From the NCBI GenBank assembly GCA_964550025.1, contig CAZJYI010000330.1:1-6330 (forward strand): a stretch of DNA of 6,330 nucleotides. The letters are read 5' to 3'. The position numbers and the translations under genes are program-made. Source of the DNA: CAZJYI01 sp964550025. Lineage in GTDB: Bacteria > Verrucomicrobiota > Kiritimatiellia > UBA8416 > CAYOBW01. Shown piece after piece: positions 5,091-6,330 of this stretch (positions are counted from its first letter, which is position 1; each line of letters starts with the position of its first letter). The notes beneath the pieces were generated by a model. That model saw only the letters and a list, made by a program, of their open reading frames with translations, did not search any database and was not told the DNA's origin.

Positions 5091-6330
5091 GTGACACGCA
5101 GACGGGTGATCGTTGTCGGAGGCGGGCCGGCGGGATTGATGGCGGCGGGGCAGGCGGCTCTCGCCGGCGCCGACGTCCTCCTGCTCGAGAAGATGAAGCT
5201 GCCCGGGCGCAAACTCGGCATCACCGGCAAAGGTCGCTGTAACCTCACCAATATCGCCGAACAGGACGAATTCATCGAGCACTTCGGTGACAGCGGCCCC
5301 TTTCTCCTGAGCGCGTTTTCGCGGTACTTAGCCCCGGAGTTGATGCGCTTCCTCGAGGAACTGGGCGTTCCCCTCGTGACCGAACGTGGTGGCCGCGTGT
5401 TCCCCGCCAGTGGGAAGGCGACCGATGTGTCCCGCGCGCTGCACCACTGGGTCGAGCGGTGCGGCGTTGCCGTACGGACGGGAATTGCCGTCAAGCGGCT
5501 GTTGGTCGCGGGCGGCAAAGTGCGCGGTGTCGCGGCGGGGGGACAGGAGTTCCGGGGCGATGCCGTTGTCCTGGCGACCGGCGGCCTCTCCTATCCCCGG
5601 ACCGGGTCGACGGGCGACGGCCATGCCATGGCTGAGTCGGCCGGCCACCGCATCATTGCGGTTCGCCCTGCCCTGGTACCGTTGGAGACGGCCGGCCCCT
5701 GGGCACGCCGGGTCTCCGGACTCAACCTCCGCAACGTCAACGTACGCCTGCTCGTGAACGGCAGACATCGGGCGGGCGTATCCGGCGAACTGACCTTTGC
5801 CGACCATGGCGTGGCCGGTCCCGCGGCGCTGACGCTGAGCGGCCGGGCGGTCGACGCACTGCGCGCGGGAGACGCGTGCGAGCTCACCATCGACCTCAAG
5901 CCGGCTCTCAGCGCGAAACGACTCGACGCGCGTCTTCGGCGTGACTGTGCCGCCCGCGGTCGCGAACCGCTGTCTGCCATTCTGCGCGGCCTGCTGCCGC
6001 GGGAGCTGGTGCCGGTCTGCCTGGAACTGTGCGGCGCGGACCCGGGGTGCATCGGGAACCGCGTCCCGGCGGACAAACGGCGCCGGTTGGGCGCCTGGCT
6101 CAAGGACTTCCGTCTGGCCGTTACCGGGCACCGCCCGATCGACGAGGCCATCGTGACCGCCGGCGGTGTCGATACGCGCGAGGTCGACCCCGCGACGATG
6201 GCGTCGCGGGTGGCGGAAGGGCTCTATGTCGTCGGGGAATTGCTCGATCTTCAGGCGGATACCGGAGGGTACAACCTGCAGGCGGCGTTCTCGACCGGGT
6301 GGGTCGCGGGCCGGTCTGCAGCGCAGAGCG
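5091..6330 (+). CDS. HI0933/YhiN-family NAD(P)/FAD-dependent oxidoreductase (3' end cut by window)
   Basis: The frame is open from GTG 5091 to the window edge, giving 413 residues with no stop. The family is usually about 400-420 residues, so only the last few are missing. The N-terminus RRVIVVGGGPAGLMAAGQA is the FAD Rossmann motif (GGGPAG at 10-15), with E36 of LLLEK at the usual ribose-binding place. Family hallmarks follow in order: GRKLGITGKGRCNLTN (about 41-56), GGRVFPASGKATDV (about 98-111), ATGGLSYPRTGSTGDG (about 162-177), ELTFADHGVAGP (about 232-243), VTAGGVD (about 354-360) and GLYVVGELLD (about 374-383), then TGGYNLQAAFSTGW near the end. Members are soluble flavoproteins; BaiN in gut clostridia reduces bile acid intermediates, but most have no proven substrate and none can be assigned here. 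The ribosome site AAGGAG supports the start. It is 67 bases after the orn-like gene and may be co-transcribed with it. Confidence 0.9.
   Translation, partial: MTRRRVIVVGGGPAGLMAAGQAALAGADVLLLEKMKLPGRKLGITGKGRCNLTNIAEQDEFIEHFGDSGPFLLSAFSRYLAPELMRFLEELGVPLVTERGGRVFPASGKATDVSRALHHWVERCGVAVRTGIAVKRLLVAGGKVRGVAAGGQEFRGDAVVLATGGLSYPRTGSTGDGHAMAESAGHRIIAVRPALVPLETAGPWARRVSGLNLRNVNVRLLVNGRHRAGVSGELTFADHGVAGPAALTLSGRAVDALRAGDACELTIDLKPALSAKRLDARLRRDCAARGREPLSAILRGLLPRELVPVCLELCGADPGCIGNRVPADKRRRLGAWLKDFRLAVTGHRPIDEAIVTAGGVDTREVDPATMASRVAEGLYVVGELLDLQADTGGYNLQAAFSTGWVAGRSAAQS

Noticed and set aside
4166..5518. 450-codon open frame on the minus strand
   Set aside because: It runs antisense through the oligoribonuclease-like gene, both repeat arrays and the flavoprotein gene. 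Its peptide includes repeat-derived runs (MGRMGRMG-like and GGTACGG-derived), so it is not a real gene.
5328..6131. 267-codon open frame on the minus strand
   Set aside because: It is antisense to the HI0933-family gene, which shows family motifs along its whole length.

Overview
The window is GC-rich, densely coded bacterial DNA. It holds six genes: four on the minus strand in the left two thirds, and two on the plus strand in the right third. No tRNA, rRNA, CRISPR array, transposase or phage gene was seen. The style suggests an uncultured member of the PVC group (Kiritimatiellota, Lentisphaerota or Verrucomicrobiota). The reasons are the fused membrane/spermidine-synthase-like protein, an FHA gene next to a bacterial Ser/Thr kinase-like gene, GTG starts, and hairpin repeats carrying a GTAGC/GTACG linker. 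This placement is inference, since no marker gene is present.

Layout from left to right: (1) 1-122, a cluster of direct and inverted repeats that runs into the 3' end of the first gene and supplies its stop codon. (2) 104-2500 minus, a polytopic membrane protein fused to a spermidine-synthase-like Rossmann domain. (3) 2693-3256 minus, a small exported protein with a C-terminal coiled coil and a good ribosome binding site. (4) 3361-3410, two hairpin repeats. (5) 3426-3761 minus, a protein that starts like a Ser/Thr kinase but ends just after the glycine-rich loop. (6) 3777-4118 minus, a single-domain FHA protein, 15 bases upstream of the kinase stub and probably in one operon with it. (7) 4228-4307, three more hairpin repeats in the divergent intergenic region. 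(8) 4367-5023 plus, an oligoribonuclease-like DEDDh exonuclease. (9) 5026-5057, a 9-base tandem repeat. (10) 5091 to the window edge, plus strand, an HI0933/YhiN-family flavoprotein that lacks only its last few residues.

The FHA and kinase-stub pair looks like what remains of a phospho-signalling module: FHA domains bind phosphothreonine, and the neighbouring kinase has lost its catalytic body. The other genes are ordinary housekeeping or poorly characterised and show no common pathway. The most unusual element is the hairpin repeat family. At least five hairpins, in two clusters of opposite orientation, keep the same linker while the stem sequence changes on both arms together. The clusters lie on either side of the FHA/kinase pair. 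No complete new defence or mobile system is visible.
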